Translations under genes and position numbers: made by a program
The notes under the pieces: model-generated
The model's input: the letters and a program-made list of their open reading frames with translations, nothing else
Databases searched by the model: none
Told to the model about the DNA's origin: nothing
In this document: positions 23,381-33,645 of the stretch, one piece after another
Layout of the letters: every line of letters begins with the position of its first letter
How positions within the stretch are numbered: position 1 is the stretch's first letter
Assembly (NCBI GenBank): GCA_949987705.1
Contig: OX465282.1
Location: 99,126,070-99,190,069, forward strand
Length of the DNA stretch: 64,000 bases
Source: Thereva unica
Taxonomy: Eukaryota; Arthropoda; Insecta; Diptera; Therevidae
Direction of reading: 5' to 3'

Positions 23381-24379
23381 TTATTTTCTGTATTTTGGAT
23401 CTGATGGTGCGCAAGTTGTCAAAATGATCGCAAACAAAGTGCGTATTTGTTGCGGATGGCATGTTGCAGATGCTTCTCTTAATGTGTTATCCCAATGTTG
23501 GTCATTTTCAAGCAATCCAAGTTTGAAACATGCATCCCTGTATGTCTCGCATACTTCACCATCAATGGTTTTGATTGCTTGAAAAGATGTTGGTCCTCTG
23601 ATTTCGTGAAGCAGCATTCTCAGGTAAAAACATTCAGCATTATTGGGATGAACAGCATACACTCGCCCCAATGCATCCGAAGCACGTATATTAGGATGAC
23701 CGGGAACAATCGCACCTTGCTTTCTTCGCTGAAACTCACTTATCGATGCATTCCAAGTGTAGTATTTTGGAATTTCGTGATATAGCAACGTTCTGGCGAA
23801 TTCATTTGTTTGACATAAATAAAAAAATGCGGTCAATGTCGTCTTCGGTGGCTGTGCAGCTCTCTGTTGAGCGTTTCCTTCCGTGAAATAGACTCGTTGA
23901 CCATTTTCCAAGTGAACACTGAGATGTACAACAGTTGGATAGCGTTCGTGAATGTTGAAACCAAGAATTCGCCAAACAGCTTCATTACTACTGATGTAAC
24001 GCCCCATTTGAAATTGTGTAATTTCATCAATCGCTGCATTTCGATCGGAAAGTCCAAAAACTGCCATATCACTTCCTTTATTCACATATTTGCATATGTA
24101 CTTTATCGATTTCACTGACATGCAAGACTCCACATTGATGTGCGCTTTGAACGTTTTCGACAATAGAGGATTATAAGGAACAATCCATCTGTTATCGACC
24201 TCGATGTCAACATTGTTCACTTTGATAGTTGCTGTGTGACCTCCATCGTGTGGTGTTCGTCGTCTGTATTTTGGATATCCGTCGTCATCAGTTTGTGTTT
24301 CTTGAAGCAAGTCTCGTGGATATCGTTTTGAGCATGCGGTAGACCTCTTTTTTGCCATTCGACCGAATACATCCAACAA
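23381..24379 (-). pseudogene. Helitron Rep catalytic part and downstream linker
   Basis: The frame enters within KRYPRDLLQETQTDDDGYPK, the standard block before the Helitron Rep catalytic site, and continues to YICKYVNKG at about residue 100. That is the YxxKYxxKG motif with the two tyrosines that nick and join DNA. The next 200 residues (including YTWNASISEFQRRKQG and the FYLRMLLHEIRGPTSFQAI stretch) are the conserved linker that precedes the Pif1-like helicase. The frame stops after APSDPKYRK at 23381 and no helicase motif follows. Its first codons overlap the preceding Rep piece in another frame across a deletion junction at about 24355. Confidence 0.9.
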
Positions 24380-24876
24380 CGTGTTTTTCCAAAAATTTGA
24401 TTTTTTGTGATGAGGTTCATCAGTCGGATTAGTTTTTGCTTGAAGACTCTTGCTGTGAGGTCATGACGATGGGCAGGCGTTTGGCCAGCCAGCAGTAAAT
24501 CTTTGATTTCGGTCCAAGTTGGATTGCATGTGAACGTGATGAAAAGATCTGGGCGTCCATAATTTCGCACGTATGTCATCGCATCCTGTGCATATTCGTG
24601 CATATGCCTCGGATTCCCGGTATACGTAGCTGGCAGTATGACCATTTGTCCGATATCAGCAACGTTTCTATCATTCGCGATTGCATCTCGCAAGTGAATA
24701 TATTCTTCGGCCCGCAGTTTTATTTGATTTAAGCAAAGAAAAAGAAGTCGTTCACTCTCTATTTTCGCGTACATATCGACGATGAATTGATGGAAAAGCT
24801 GACGACACTTCAGGATGTGATTGTATGGTTCGCCTCTAATCATGATACGATGCGCATAAAAATCCATAGAGGACAC
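24217..24876 (-). pseudogene. Helitron-like N domain with Rep motif
   Basis: The stretch FITFTCNPTWTEIKDLL is the characteristic Rep motif 1 region and YSVEWQKRGLPHA the start of the HUH motif, normally GLPHAH. Here the second His is replaced: after GLPHA the frame runs on as QNDIHE. In the alternative frame the same nucleotides read into the KRYPRDLL block that normally comes some 80-100 residues later. This indicates an internal deletion with a frameshift at about 24355, removing part of the metal-binding HUH site. Confidence 0.9.
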
Positions 24877-25465
24877 CTATAAAGCAAATGTTTTTTTATC
24901 AATATATTTTGTATATGTGGCCTTTAACAAATTTCAATATGCTCAACCGATTGTCATGAAATTTTGCATGTAGTTGTTTTGTTTGAATATGATTTCTATT
25001 TTTCATGGCGGCTTGCACTATAGCGTCATTTTGTTTGATTTTGGGGAAAAAGTGGATCACACCAATCGATTCCTCGTCCGTAAAAACCTCTGTGTATCAA
25101 TTTCCAGCTCCAGACATAGTTAAACACTATCAATTTTGCCAATTTTTCATTACGATTTGTGCTACGGCGCCCTCTGGTGTTCGTTCCTGGAAAATGGATC
25201 ACACTAATCGATTTCTCGTACCGAATTTCAATTCCAATACCAATTTTCCGCTTCATACATAGTTAAATACGATATATTTAATTGATTTTTCTTGACGATT
25301 TGTAATACAGCGCCCTCTACTGACTGAGATAGAGCAAAACATATGAAGGGAAAACGTTCATCTTACCCGAAAAACCCTATATGCAAATGTTCATGGTAAT
25401 CGGATGAGGAGTTTAGGAATATATACGTAAGATACAGACGCACACTGATTTTTATATTTCAAGCT

Positions 25466-25706
25466 GAGAGCAAAAGTGTTCGACTATCAACATTACTGCC
25501 TTCGGCCATAAGGTCTATAATTGCAAATCATAAATTCAGATTTGTTGAGTTTTGCTAATCGAAGATTGTGACATGCAATGGGCAGTAAGGTCGATAGTCG
25601 CAAACAAAATCTTCGATCAGCACAACTAAACAAATCGAAACTTATGATTTGCAATTATAGACCTTATCGCAAGTCACAATTTTCTATTTGTGTTACTTTT
25701 GCTCCC
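25466..25706. mobile_element. Hairpin MITE inside the Helitron coding gap
   Basis: The arms share GAGCAAAAGT at both ends (25468 and, inverted, about 25703), then a longer inner pairing around AAGGTCTATAATTGCAAATC (25520 region) and its complement near 25650-25670. The remaining 570 bp between the two Helitron coding blocks (24877-25465) repeats phrases such as GCGCCCTCT and CGGATGAGGAGTTTAGG that recur near 27695, so it is repeat-derived too. There are no genes here. Confidence 0.6.
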
Positions 25707-25722
25707 AACTCATGATATACAC

Positions 25723-26910
25723 CTAGATACGTTTGCGTCGATTGAACTTCGTGAAAAATTCATTATAACTCACCTTTTCTGTTCTTGCTGTACCAGTGAC
25801 AGTATTGGTTTGCATCACGTTGAAATGATAGCCGTCCTCTCCTTGCCAAAATAGTATCGGATACTGTAATGCGTCGTACGATCTGTGCGTTTCAGCAACA
25901 CGTTGAAGAACTGCACTTCGTCTGTTGATAATGATGTCTCGCCGATCAAACTCTGTTCCGACCATTACAATTGCTACATCATCGATCGTTGGAGCATTGA
26001 AGCGTCTTTCGTGCTCGCCAGATGGTGTTTTGTCCGTTCTAATGACGACTTTATAATCATCCGTTGGCATTCGCTCAAGCGCAGTTTGGAATAATTTCAC
26101 CAGAAGGTTGCGCTCATGAAATAATCGTAACAATGATGAAATTATTTCACGTTTGGTGGTGGAATAAACGGCGCAACGTTGATCAGCTTCTGCATCGTCG
26201 TCACCCATAAAGTAGATTTGCAGGAACTTCGAGTTGTCATTCGGTAGGGGAAGAAGTGAGCCAACTTTATGATACACCTGTCCTTGTACTTTGAACGTGG
26301 GCATATAACCGTGACTGACAATTTCTGTTGCTCCAAACGAAGTCATTTGAAAGGAAGAATTGTACTTTCGAATGTTTCGTAGAAAGTGTCTGGACAAATC
26401 GGTAGTGCCAGACATGTAAGTTCGAAGTGGTTCAGGTGGCTCATTCAGTGGTGGCAGCTTCACTTTGCCATTCGAGCAACACATGCCGGGCTTTTCCTTT
26501 TCGAACTTCAACGCATTACAAAATGGGCACAATTTATTCATTTGTCCAATCACCACATCGCGATGGTTACTGTAATCGAAGTCTTTATCGTAATTGAATG
26601 CTGCCAACTTCAAATCGGTTCTTAATCTTGATCTAATGATCCGTAAGCGAACATTTTGAAGACGTTCGTCACGCTGTTCAGCTGTTTCTGCGGCTCTTGC
26701 AGTAGAAGTTGCGTCTCGATCGCTTGTATTCCGTGCAGCACGCTGTTCAGCTGTTTCCGCAGCTCTAGCCGTAGCATTTGCGATACAAACGATTTCATTC
26801 CGTACATCACGCTGCTCTGATGTTTGGGCTCCTCTAATGGCTGCCTTTTGCCTTGCATCTTTCGATTTTTTTCCAATTGATGCTTTCTTTGGTTGCATTA
26901 TGGTTATCAC
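25723..26910 (-). pseudogene. Helitron polyprotein N-terminal block
   Basis: The 395-residue frame starts MITIMQPKKAS. It has two tandem repeats of an ATARAAETAEQR unit, then a CPFCNALKFEKEKPGMCC segment with the Cys pattern of the zinc-finger-like N-terminus of insect Helitron RepHel proteins. FKVQGQVYHKVGSLLP and QIYFMGDDDAEADQR are both common in these proteins before the Rep domain. The frame ends at 25723 (FNRRKRI) where about 850 bp of inserted repeat separates it from the Rep block. The start codon is the first Met after upstream stops; the N-terminus is not otherwise confirmed. Confidence 0.88.
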
Positions 26911-27821
26911 TATTGGTCACTATTTTATATAATTTAGTATTTGACAGATTAAGAATTAATTACACGCACTGAGCACAATCAATCACAATACAGTACTTAC
27001 TGAAGGTTTTTTGATTGGTTGCTATGTTTGATTTTGTTTTCTGCATATGGCAGAAAAATCAAAGCACTGTTCAAATGAATAGATGGAAAGTATTATTTAA
27101 CTCATTGAATGAAATTGAGATGAAAATAATAATGTTGTGGGAAAAATACATACCGTTCGAAAGGTAAATTAATGATTTTTCCAAATAGAAATGAAAACAA
27201 GTGTGTTCTAATACGAATTGTTGTATTTTAAAAAATGAAGGAACTTGAAATCTATGAAAATTTCCAAGTACCACATCTCAAAAAGTAAAAGTGATAAACA
27301 TACGATTATTGAATTTGTTGTCTTTTTGGCTTCGAGACCTTTTATTTAAGCCATAGATTTCTAAACTCGGCTCATACAGTCGAAGCTACTTCAATCCAAG
27401 TTCAGGGAACCGCGTCGTTCGCGAAAAATCCAACAAAATTGTACCGCAACTACCAGTAAATCAACTCCGATCGATCTGAAACTTTGGGAATCGTATTTTT
27501 TCGGAAAAAAACGAAAATAAAATGGATTTGAGCTCTTTAGCAGTGATTCGAAGAGTACCTCCCATACAAAAGTTCGAGATTTTACCATATCGGTACACTA
27601 CAGCTACCCGAAGTGTTCGAGATAGAGCAAAATAGACCAGCTAGAAACACTCCCCGTACCCGAAAACCCCTATATTCAAAAAATTATGCCAATCGGATGA
27701 GCGGTTTCGGAGTCTATAAAGGACTTACACATACACTTACACGGCAGCCATCTTGAAACCGCAATCTTTACTCTCTTACAAAATGATCACATTGCATTTA
27801 CAAGCAAACCATGCATATGTG
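26911..27821. other. Repeat-derived spacer upstream of the Helitron
   Basis: AT-rich DNA followed near 27615-27740 by phrases (GAGATAGAGCAAAA, ACCCGAAAA, AATCGGATGAGCGGTTTCGG) also found at 25330-25420 inside the Helitron gap, so the two are related repeats. No gene is visible. Confidence 0.45.
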
Positions 27822-27887
27822 CCACGCGCGACTATCCCCACCACTACTTAGCGACGGGAACGGGACGGGACATTTTGCGCTAATGAC
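27822..27887. repeat. 66-bp perfect direct repeat, copy 1
   Basis: Identical at every base to 29029-29094, starting CCACGCGCGACTATCCCCAC and ending TTTTGCGCTAATGAC. The two copies bracket a SINE fragment and a minisatellite. Perfect identity in a region of decayed repeats suggests recent duplication or homogenisation. Confidence 0.95.
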
Positions 27888-27904
27888 TTCCTATACTCAT
27901 CGAT

Positions 27905-27935
27905 TTATAAGACGTTGTCACGTCAAAACTGACAC
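27905..27935 (+). repeat. Helitron-like terminal motif
   Basis: ATTTATAAGACGTTGTCACG follows copy 1 of the 66-bp repeat and matches the motif at 35260-35284, where similar GCGAATGACT words also precede it. This supports one repeat family with a conserved edge. Confidence 0.5.
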
Positions 27936-27957
27936 AACCTAGCCGCGATATTTTTAT

Positions 27958-28152
27958 TCCAGTTACTCCCAACCTTTATTATCGCGACTCTGATAGTGTT
28001 ATGCCTCGTGAAACGAGTTGAATCTCATCAACCAACCGATGACATACGCTTTGGTGGAGCGAGGAAGGGCTAAGGAGACAGGAGAATTCAGGGGAACCGT
28101 GACGTTGCCGGAATTCGAACCCGGGACCTCTGGGATGGTAGCCAGACGGTCC
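27958..28152 (-). mobile_element. tRNA-derived SINE fragment
   Basis: Read on the - strand it matches the SINE at 60822-61301: a box B-like GGTCCCGGGTTCGA, then TAGCCCTTCCTCGCTCCACC, then ATGTCATCGGTTGGTTGATG and GCATAACACT, ending with GGTTGGGAGTAACTGG. It lacks the first part of the tRNA head and about 35 bp in the middle relative to that copy, so it is truncated and internally deleted. Confidence 0.85.
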
Positions 28153-28189
28153 CAATTTTCTTAAAATTATCTACAAATTTGCTAAATTA

Positions 28190-29015
28190 TCTGGAATCAA
28201 CAAAGATTTGATAACTTGGAATAAACGCGAAATCGATTACCTGTAATCAATTACGAAATCGATTACTTGAAATCAGTTCAGGAGCCGATTTCCTGGAATC
28301 ATTTAAGGAATCGATTACCTGGAATTAATTTAGGAACCGAATCAATTTAAGAATCGATTACCTGGAATGAATTGTGGAATTACGATTACAGGAATCAATT
28401 TGGGAGTCAATTACCTGGAAAAATTACGGAATCGATTACCTGAAATCAATTAAGGAATCGATTAGCTGGAATCAATTACGGGATCGATCTCCTGGAATCA
28501 ATGGCGGAATCGATTGCCTGAAATCAATGGTGGAATCGGTTACTGGAATCAATGGCGGAATCGATTACCTGGAATCAATAAAGGAATGGATTACCTGGAA
28601 TCAATAAAATAATCAATTACCTTATCGATTACCTGGAATCACTAAAGAAATCAATTACTTTATCGATTACCTGGAATCAATAAAAGAATTGAGGACTTTG
28701 TCGATTACCTGGAATCAATAGAAGAATCAATTACCTTATCGATTACTTGGAATCAATTAAGAAATCAATTACTTTATCGATTACCTGGAATCAATAAAAG
28801 AATTGATGACTTTATCAATTACCTGGAATCAATAGAAGAATCAATTACCTTATCGATTACCTGGAATCAATAAAGGAATCAATTACTTTATCGATTACCT
28901 GGAATCAATAAAAGAATTGATGACTTTGTCGATTACCTGGAACCAATAGAAGAATCAATTACCTTATCGATTACCTGGGATCAATAAAGGAATCAATTAC
29001 TTTATCGATTACCTG
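28190..29015. repeat. Minisatellite, 26-bp period changing to 38-bp
   Basis: Tandem repeats built on ATCGATTACCTGGAATCAAT. The first part (to about 28600) runs at about 26 bp (GGAATCGATTACCTGGAATC plus a spacer). The second part runs at about 38 bp because an extra AAT(C/G)AATTACTTT segment has joined the unit. The + frame across it simply translates the repeat. It is bracketed by the 66-bp direct repeats. Confidence 0.93.
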
Positions 29016-29028
29016 TTTTATGAAGGCA

Positions 29029-29094
29029 CCACGCGCGACTATCCCCACCACTACTTAGCGACGGGAACGGGACGGGACATTTTGCGCTAATGAC
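29029..29094. repeat. 66-bp perfect direct repeat, copy 2
   Basis: Second copy of 27822-27887, identical over 66 bp and in the same orientation, immediately after the minisatellite. Confidence 0.95.
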
Positions 29095-30300
29095 ACTTTA
29101 TTTTATTAATATATGTGGGTGCTGCCATAAAAATCCGGCAACTGTGTGTGCGCAGCACTCCCCACTTGATATATTTAATATTATTTTATTTTAAGATTGC
29201 TAAGTAACAAATCAAAATATGTTGTATTTATTCCTCAAATTTTGTTTAAAATAATATTACACTATACTCTTGAAATCATATTTATTGACCCCAAATGTCA
29301 GTCCCTAGTTTGGGCATCCATATTTCGAAAAAAAAAATTAATTTATACTTTAATTTTCTTTACAATTTTTCAATATTAAAGTATTTACAACTAATTTCTT
29401 CATTTTTTGCAATTTAAAAAAACAATAAATATGTTCCCTAAGGTGGAAATTAGTGTCCTCAATTTTAATCATCAGTCCCTACCTACCCAGCAACCCAATC
29501 TTTAAGATAACTTAACGAATTCGTTACGGAAATTCGTATATTTTCCCCGAATTCGCAATAGAATTCTGAACAAATTCGGAAAGAAAAATATATGAAGAGG
29601 TTGATACGACATCGTTAAAGAAATTCTTTTCGAAATCGTTACGAAATTTAGTAATGATTTAGCAAAGCTTTTTACCCCTAATAAAAGCTTCACATTCATA
29701 TAGGCCATTTACTTTACGGAGTGAAAAAAGACGGGAAGTGCCATGGCTTCTAGATGGCACAGTAGACATGAATATGTCTTATCCCTGGGGTCTATTTGTT
29801 TCTTGTTCTTATTGGAAATCACCTTCTTGTTCTTATTGGAAAGAACCCCTGGAGGGGGTCGAAAGGAATGCACACAACAATATATATCTGGCTCGCTTCA
29901 ATACATACCCTTCAACCACCTTATCCTTTTCCACAATGTAACAGAATACAAACACACGAAACGAAATCGTTCAAAATAAAAAAATCGTGCTTTTGCAAAA
30001 ATTCTAAACGCGCCGCGGCCGCACCACACTCAATCCGCAAACTGCGTAGTAAGAAAATTCCCTGATATCGATTCTGATTCCGCCCCGCTTCGAAAACACA
30101 AAAATATCGCGCGACGGACGACTCAAGCACACCTTTTCTAATGGGGCCCATCCACAGGCCAACTAGTTGAGGAGTGACTTTTCAAAAGGCCTTATTTCCA
30201 TTTAGATTAAATTTTCAGAAACCGCAAATTTCTGTGGTACGTCCAAAATATGCAAAATTATTATTTTTTTTTTGCATCAATATAATTTGTCCTAGTATAA

Positions 30301-31170
30301 CTATATTTTTACAGTGGTAGATGTAAAATATTGTAAGTGCGACTTCATTAAAAACAAAAAAAAATTGGCAGTTATAGGGACTGCCGATAGAAGTGAAAAC
30401 TTAGAACTTAGATGTTGAAATTCGATTCTTTTGAAGTAATACAAAATTCTATATTTCTTGAAAGGACTAAATCTTTTTGATTGCAGTATTTTCATTAGGA
30501 CATTAACCAACTTATTAAAATATGTAGCACAAGTAACTGCGTCTTCATTAATAAGTGTACTTTTTTCTATAAAATTTAATGCTGCTGCATCTTCAACCGA
30601 TATCTCAGAATTATTTTTTAAATTATGTAATAGTTGTAGCAATTTTGACCATCCTATTTCATTAGCACTTTTGTAAAAAAGATACAATCGGGTTATGGTA
30701 ACTAAAGTAAGAAATGAAAATGTTTGATTCGAATTTATCTAAGTATCGCGTAAAAACCGCATCGATCGTCGTTTTATATTTGGTAGTACTAAGTTTCCGA
30801 TCATTGGACATATTTAAATTAAGTGTTGTATTTAAAAATTCAATTAACGGTAGCTATCATCTGCAAAGTTAATATTGAAGTCTCCACTTAAAATCATCGG
30901 TACATTATCATATTTTTCGCCGAATCTTTTTTCGAGAATTTCAGAACCTTCTTTTGTATAAATCATCAAATTTTCGAATAAAAATTGTTGTATCTGTCCC
31001 ATAGATTTTCCAGGCGAAATATAAACGGCAACCATTAATACGTATTGCCCATTCTCGGAACTGCAACGAGCAACGCATATAACTATATCAGAAACAATAA
31101 CACCAATGCATCTAGTGAATTTAGTAGATATGAAGTAATGAAGTGTGACGTTCAAAATGACTGGTTTTAT
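30301..31170 (-). pseudogene. Helentron-type endonuclease and Rep pieces, permuted
   Basis: The - strand first reads an endonuclease/exonuclease/phosphatase-like segment (VLMVAVYISPGKSM, then PMILSGDFNINFA, 31155-30844; continuing in other frames to TTIDAVFTRYLD and SYFSYHNPIV near 30700). It then reads NEIGWSKLLQLLHNLKNNSE and YFKRIEFQH (30687-30410), the block just before the HUH site in Helentron Rep domains. Helentron proteins normally run Rep, helicase, endonuclease, so here the C-terminal piece precedes the N-terminal one and the helicase is absent. Frameshifts make it non-functional. The family assignment is from motif recall. Confidence 0.65.
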
Positions 31171-31506
31171 ATTTTCATTTTCGATACTTAATTGAATAAT
31201 AGTAGGCGGTCAGATTTATTTTTTTATTCAAAATCAAAAAGTTTTTGATTATAATCGATTGAGCGCGTGCGCCAGTCATGAGCATGTCGGTGACGCGAAC
31301 CCATTACATTTTCCCCTATCAAAAAGTGCCCAACGCGGCTAAAGAAGTTTTCACTTCAAAAATAGTTTGGAAATATGCCCATTTGTTTGAAACGTTTGGA
31401 AATAAGACCTTTTGTATGGACCTTCATAGGAAATATCGAATATTATATTTATTTTTTAAAAAGTCTTTTGCTTGAAATCTTTTAAAATACTACAAATTCA
31501 TGCAGG

Positions 31507-32473
31507 AAATGTGGCGTTTTGTTCAATTAAGGGGGGAGCCTGCTTTAGAGGCTTCAAAAAATCTATTTTTTGAGGAATTTTTAGGGAAGGAAATAAATAT
31601 TTAATTGAAACGAAATTTTCAGGTATTATTGTTATATATTTCAACATTTTTCTCAAAATTTTTCATTAACATACGATCTCATAATATGCCGGGTACAAGC
31701 ATTTCGCCGAGGCGCCTCGAGCGTGCATGTGTCGTGTGGCGGGAAAGATGCAGGTCACAATTTCCATGTGAAACAAAAAACCCAAAACAAATTTATATTT
31801 TCAATAGTATAGATTCTAGTTAAACCTAAAAAATCTAAAAAAAAAATGAGAAATTCAACAATTTTTGCAACTTAAAATTTTTTTTTTTTTTTTTTGGAAA
31901 AAAAATGTCACTTTAGATTGTTTAAAAAGTGGGTTAATTATAACTTTTTTAAGGTTTTTTAGGTTCAACTAGAAGAGAATTTAATCCTGAATACAATCAA
32001 TTTTTTCTCGTTTCGATAGGACGTTAAATTTTTTTCCTATCTTTCCCGCCAATTAGGAAAACTCGAAAAAATGAAAAACCGAGAAATCGCGCGTCGAAAT
32101 TTTCGTTTATAAAAAATCGTTATCAATTTTCTTGAACTTACCGCAGTAATGTGCTAATCTGCGATTCCTGGTCCATACAGTTGCCTTTCAGACTCTTCAA
32201 AAAACTGGTTTTCGCTCTGATGTTCGAGTCTGCGGGCTGTTCTGTACAATACATACAATAGATTTAGGGACTGAGCGCAGGCACTCCGAGCGATCCGGCC
32301 GCTCGACGCTTGCTCACTATTTCTTCTGTAACTCCGCAAATAATTTGAATTTGTTTCTGAAATTTTAGGGATATATTCTTGGATAGTTTGGGAAGACATT
32401 TACGCAAAAAAAAAATCGATTTTTTGAAGCCTCTAAAGCAGGCTCCCCCTTAATTGAACAAAACGCCACATTT
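31507..32473. mobile_element. TTAA-flanked palindromic insert, 57-bp arms
   Basis: AAATGTGGCGTTTTGTTCAA, TTAA, then a G-run and GAGCCTGCTTTAGAGGCTTC at 31507-31563 is repeated inverted at 32418-32473, differing by one G. TTAA sits inside both arms, so either the true element starts after TTAA (piggyBac-like duplication) and the flank is itself inverted, or the whole arm is terminal. The interior has no recognisable gene. Confidence 0.7.
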
Positions 32474-33645
32474 AGTTTATTTCATACATGGAAATATGCC
32501 TGTTTTGAAAAAAAAATCTATATTGGTATCCATTTTTTTATAGGAACGAAGGACCTTTCTTTAGTCCTATTAACGTGAATAGGTGATAATTTAGCCTTGC
32601 TACTAGATTCCATCGAAATTTGCTCTAAAGTAAAAAATGGAAATAAGGCCTTTTGAAAAGTCACTCCTCAGTTGTACTAACTGAGTTGTGTTGTCACTGA
32701 ATCGCATCGTGTGTGGGGCAGTTGGCAAACTGATTTGACAGTTGGGGTTTCAGTTGGGATAAATCAAAATCTTTTAATTTTATGAGGGCGGGGTTTAGAG
32801 TTTGGGCAACTAGTCGCACTGTGTGTATTGCAGTTTGGCAAACTACTTGGATGAATTAAGTCTGAATTCGAAGAATATATTTTTTTGCAAGTTTATTTTG
32901 CATTATTTTTAATTTAAATTATGAAAGTTCACATATTATTAAATTATTTTCATAATTTATACTTTTAGAATTTAATTTATATTTTGAAAAATATAAATAT
33001 TCATATTAATAATTAAAAACAATTATAATTAATCTAAAAAATCATCTTTCTCCAATTTTTATTATTATAAAACTTAGTCGCGGGTTTTCTACAATTTCAT
33101 TTAACTTTCAAATTGCCTATAAAATATTGAATTGACAGTTGAAATATCAACTCAGTTGAAGCGTTTGTGGCAAAACAACAACTTTTTACACAACTCAGTT
33201 TGGACAACTAGTTGGATGGGCCCCATAAGCTGTTTAAAAAATCTCACACAAAGTAAAAAATCCTGGACACTTTTTCTCACTCTTGGAACAAGAACTCGCA
33301 GCGATTGAACAAAAAAAAGCTGCTATGATATTGGACGCAAAAAAGCTGCTAGCATAGCTTCTTGTTAATGTATGTGCTCGAAACAGTCATTTTGGCAAAA
33401 CGACAAATATTCATGTCAAAAGAAATGTCTCGAAAATTTTCTAACCTTAAGAAAGCTTTCGATAATATTTTCACCTAAAAATATGCAGAATTAAATATAA
33501 ATTTAATTTGCTTCTAAAATTTATCCTAAAAGTATGCTAAACAGTAATGAGTCATAGTAACGATTTTCGTCTCCGCACATTCTTTCAAATAGACCCCAGG
33601 GATAAGACATATTCATGTCAAAAAAAATGGCCTTACATCTTTTAA

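Larger units (their letters stand above)
23135..26910 (-). mobile_element. Decayed Helitron, 3' end at 23135
   Basis: The - strand carries Helitron N-terminal, Rep and post-Rep coding blocks in order (26910 down to 23381). At the low-coordinate side the - strand ends with a short stem-loop (GGTGC paired with GCACC at 23148-23166), about nine bases, then CTAG at 23135-23138 followed by T. Stem-loop plus CTRR is the signature of a Helitron 3' terminus. The 5' TC end was not located and may lie upstream of 26910. The helicase domain is missing, so the element is internally and 3'-coding deleted. Confidence 0.85.
30168..32672. mobile_element. Inverted-repeat element carrying Helentron pieces
   Basis: The ends TGAGGAGTGACTTTTCAAAA then GGCCTTATTTCC at the left match the inverted right end at about 32639-32672 over roughly 35 bp. 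It lies inside the Harbinger-type element. The target duplication is unclear. The interior holds the - strand coding remnants at 30301-31170 and a further palindromic insert at 31507-32473. Confidence 0.7.
30142..33225. mobile_element. Harbinger-type inverted-repeat element, TAA duplication
   Basis: The ends TGGGGCCCATCC and the inverted GGATGGGCCCCA, with an inner shared CAACTAGTTG, are flanked by TAA at 30139-30141 and 33226-33228. The interior near the right end (32670-33210) repeats ACAACTCAGT/CAACTAGT words. It contains another inverted-repeat element (30168-32672). Confidence 0.85.
29765..33619. mobile_element. Outermost inverted-repeat pair of a concentric stack
   Basis: GACATGAATATGTCTTATCC onward (29765-29798) reappears as a perfect inverted copy at 33586-33619, 34 bp in all. 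Removing the element at 30142-33225 would leave about 770 bp of interior. I could not define a target duplication, so the superfamily is unknown. Confidence 0.6.

Noticed and set aside
28374..28607. Repeat-rich protein on the + strand
   Set aside because: The frame only translates the minisatellite unit; there is no independent evidence of coding.
28190..29015. CRISPR-like array
   Set aside because: Spacers are not unique; units are contiguous variants of one repeat, so it is a minisatellite in a eukaryotic genome.
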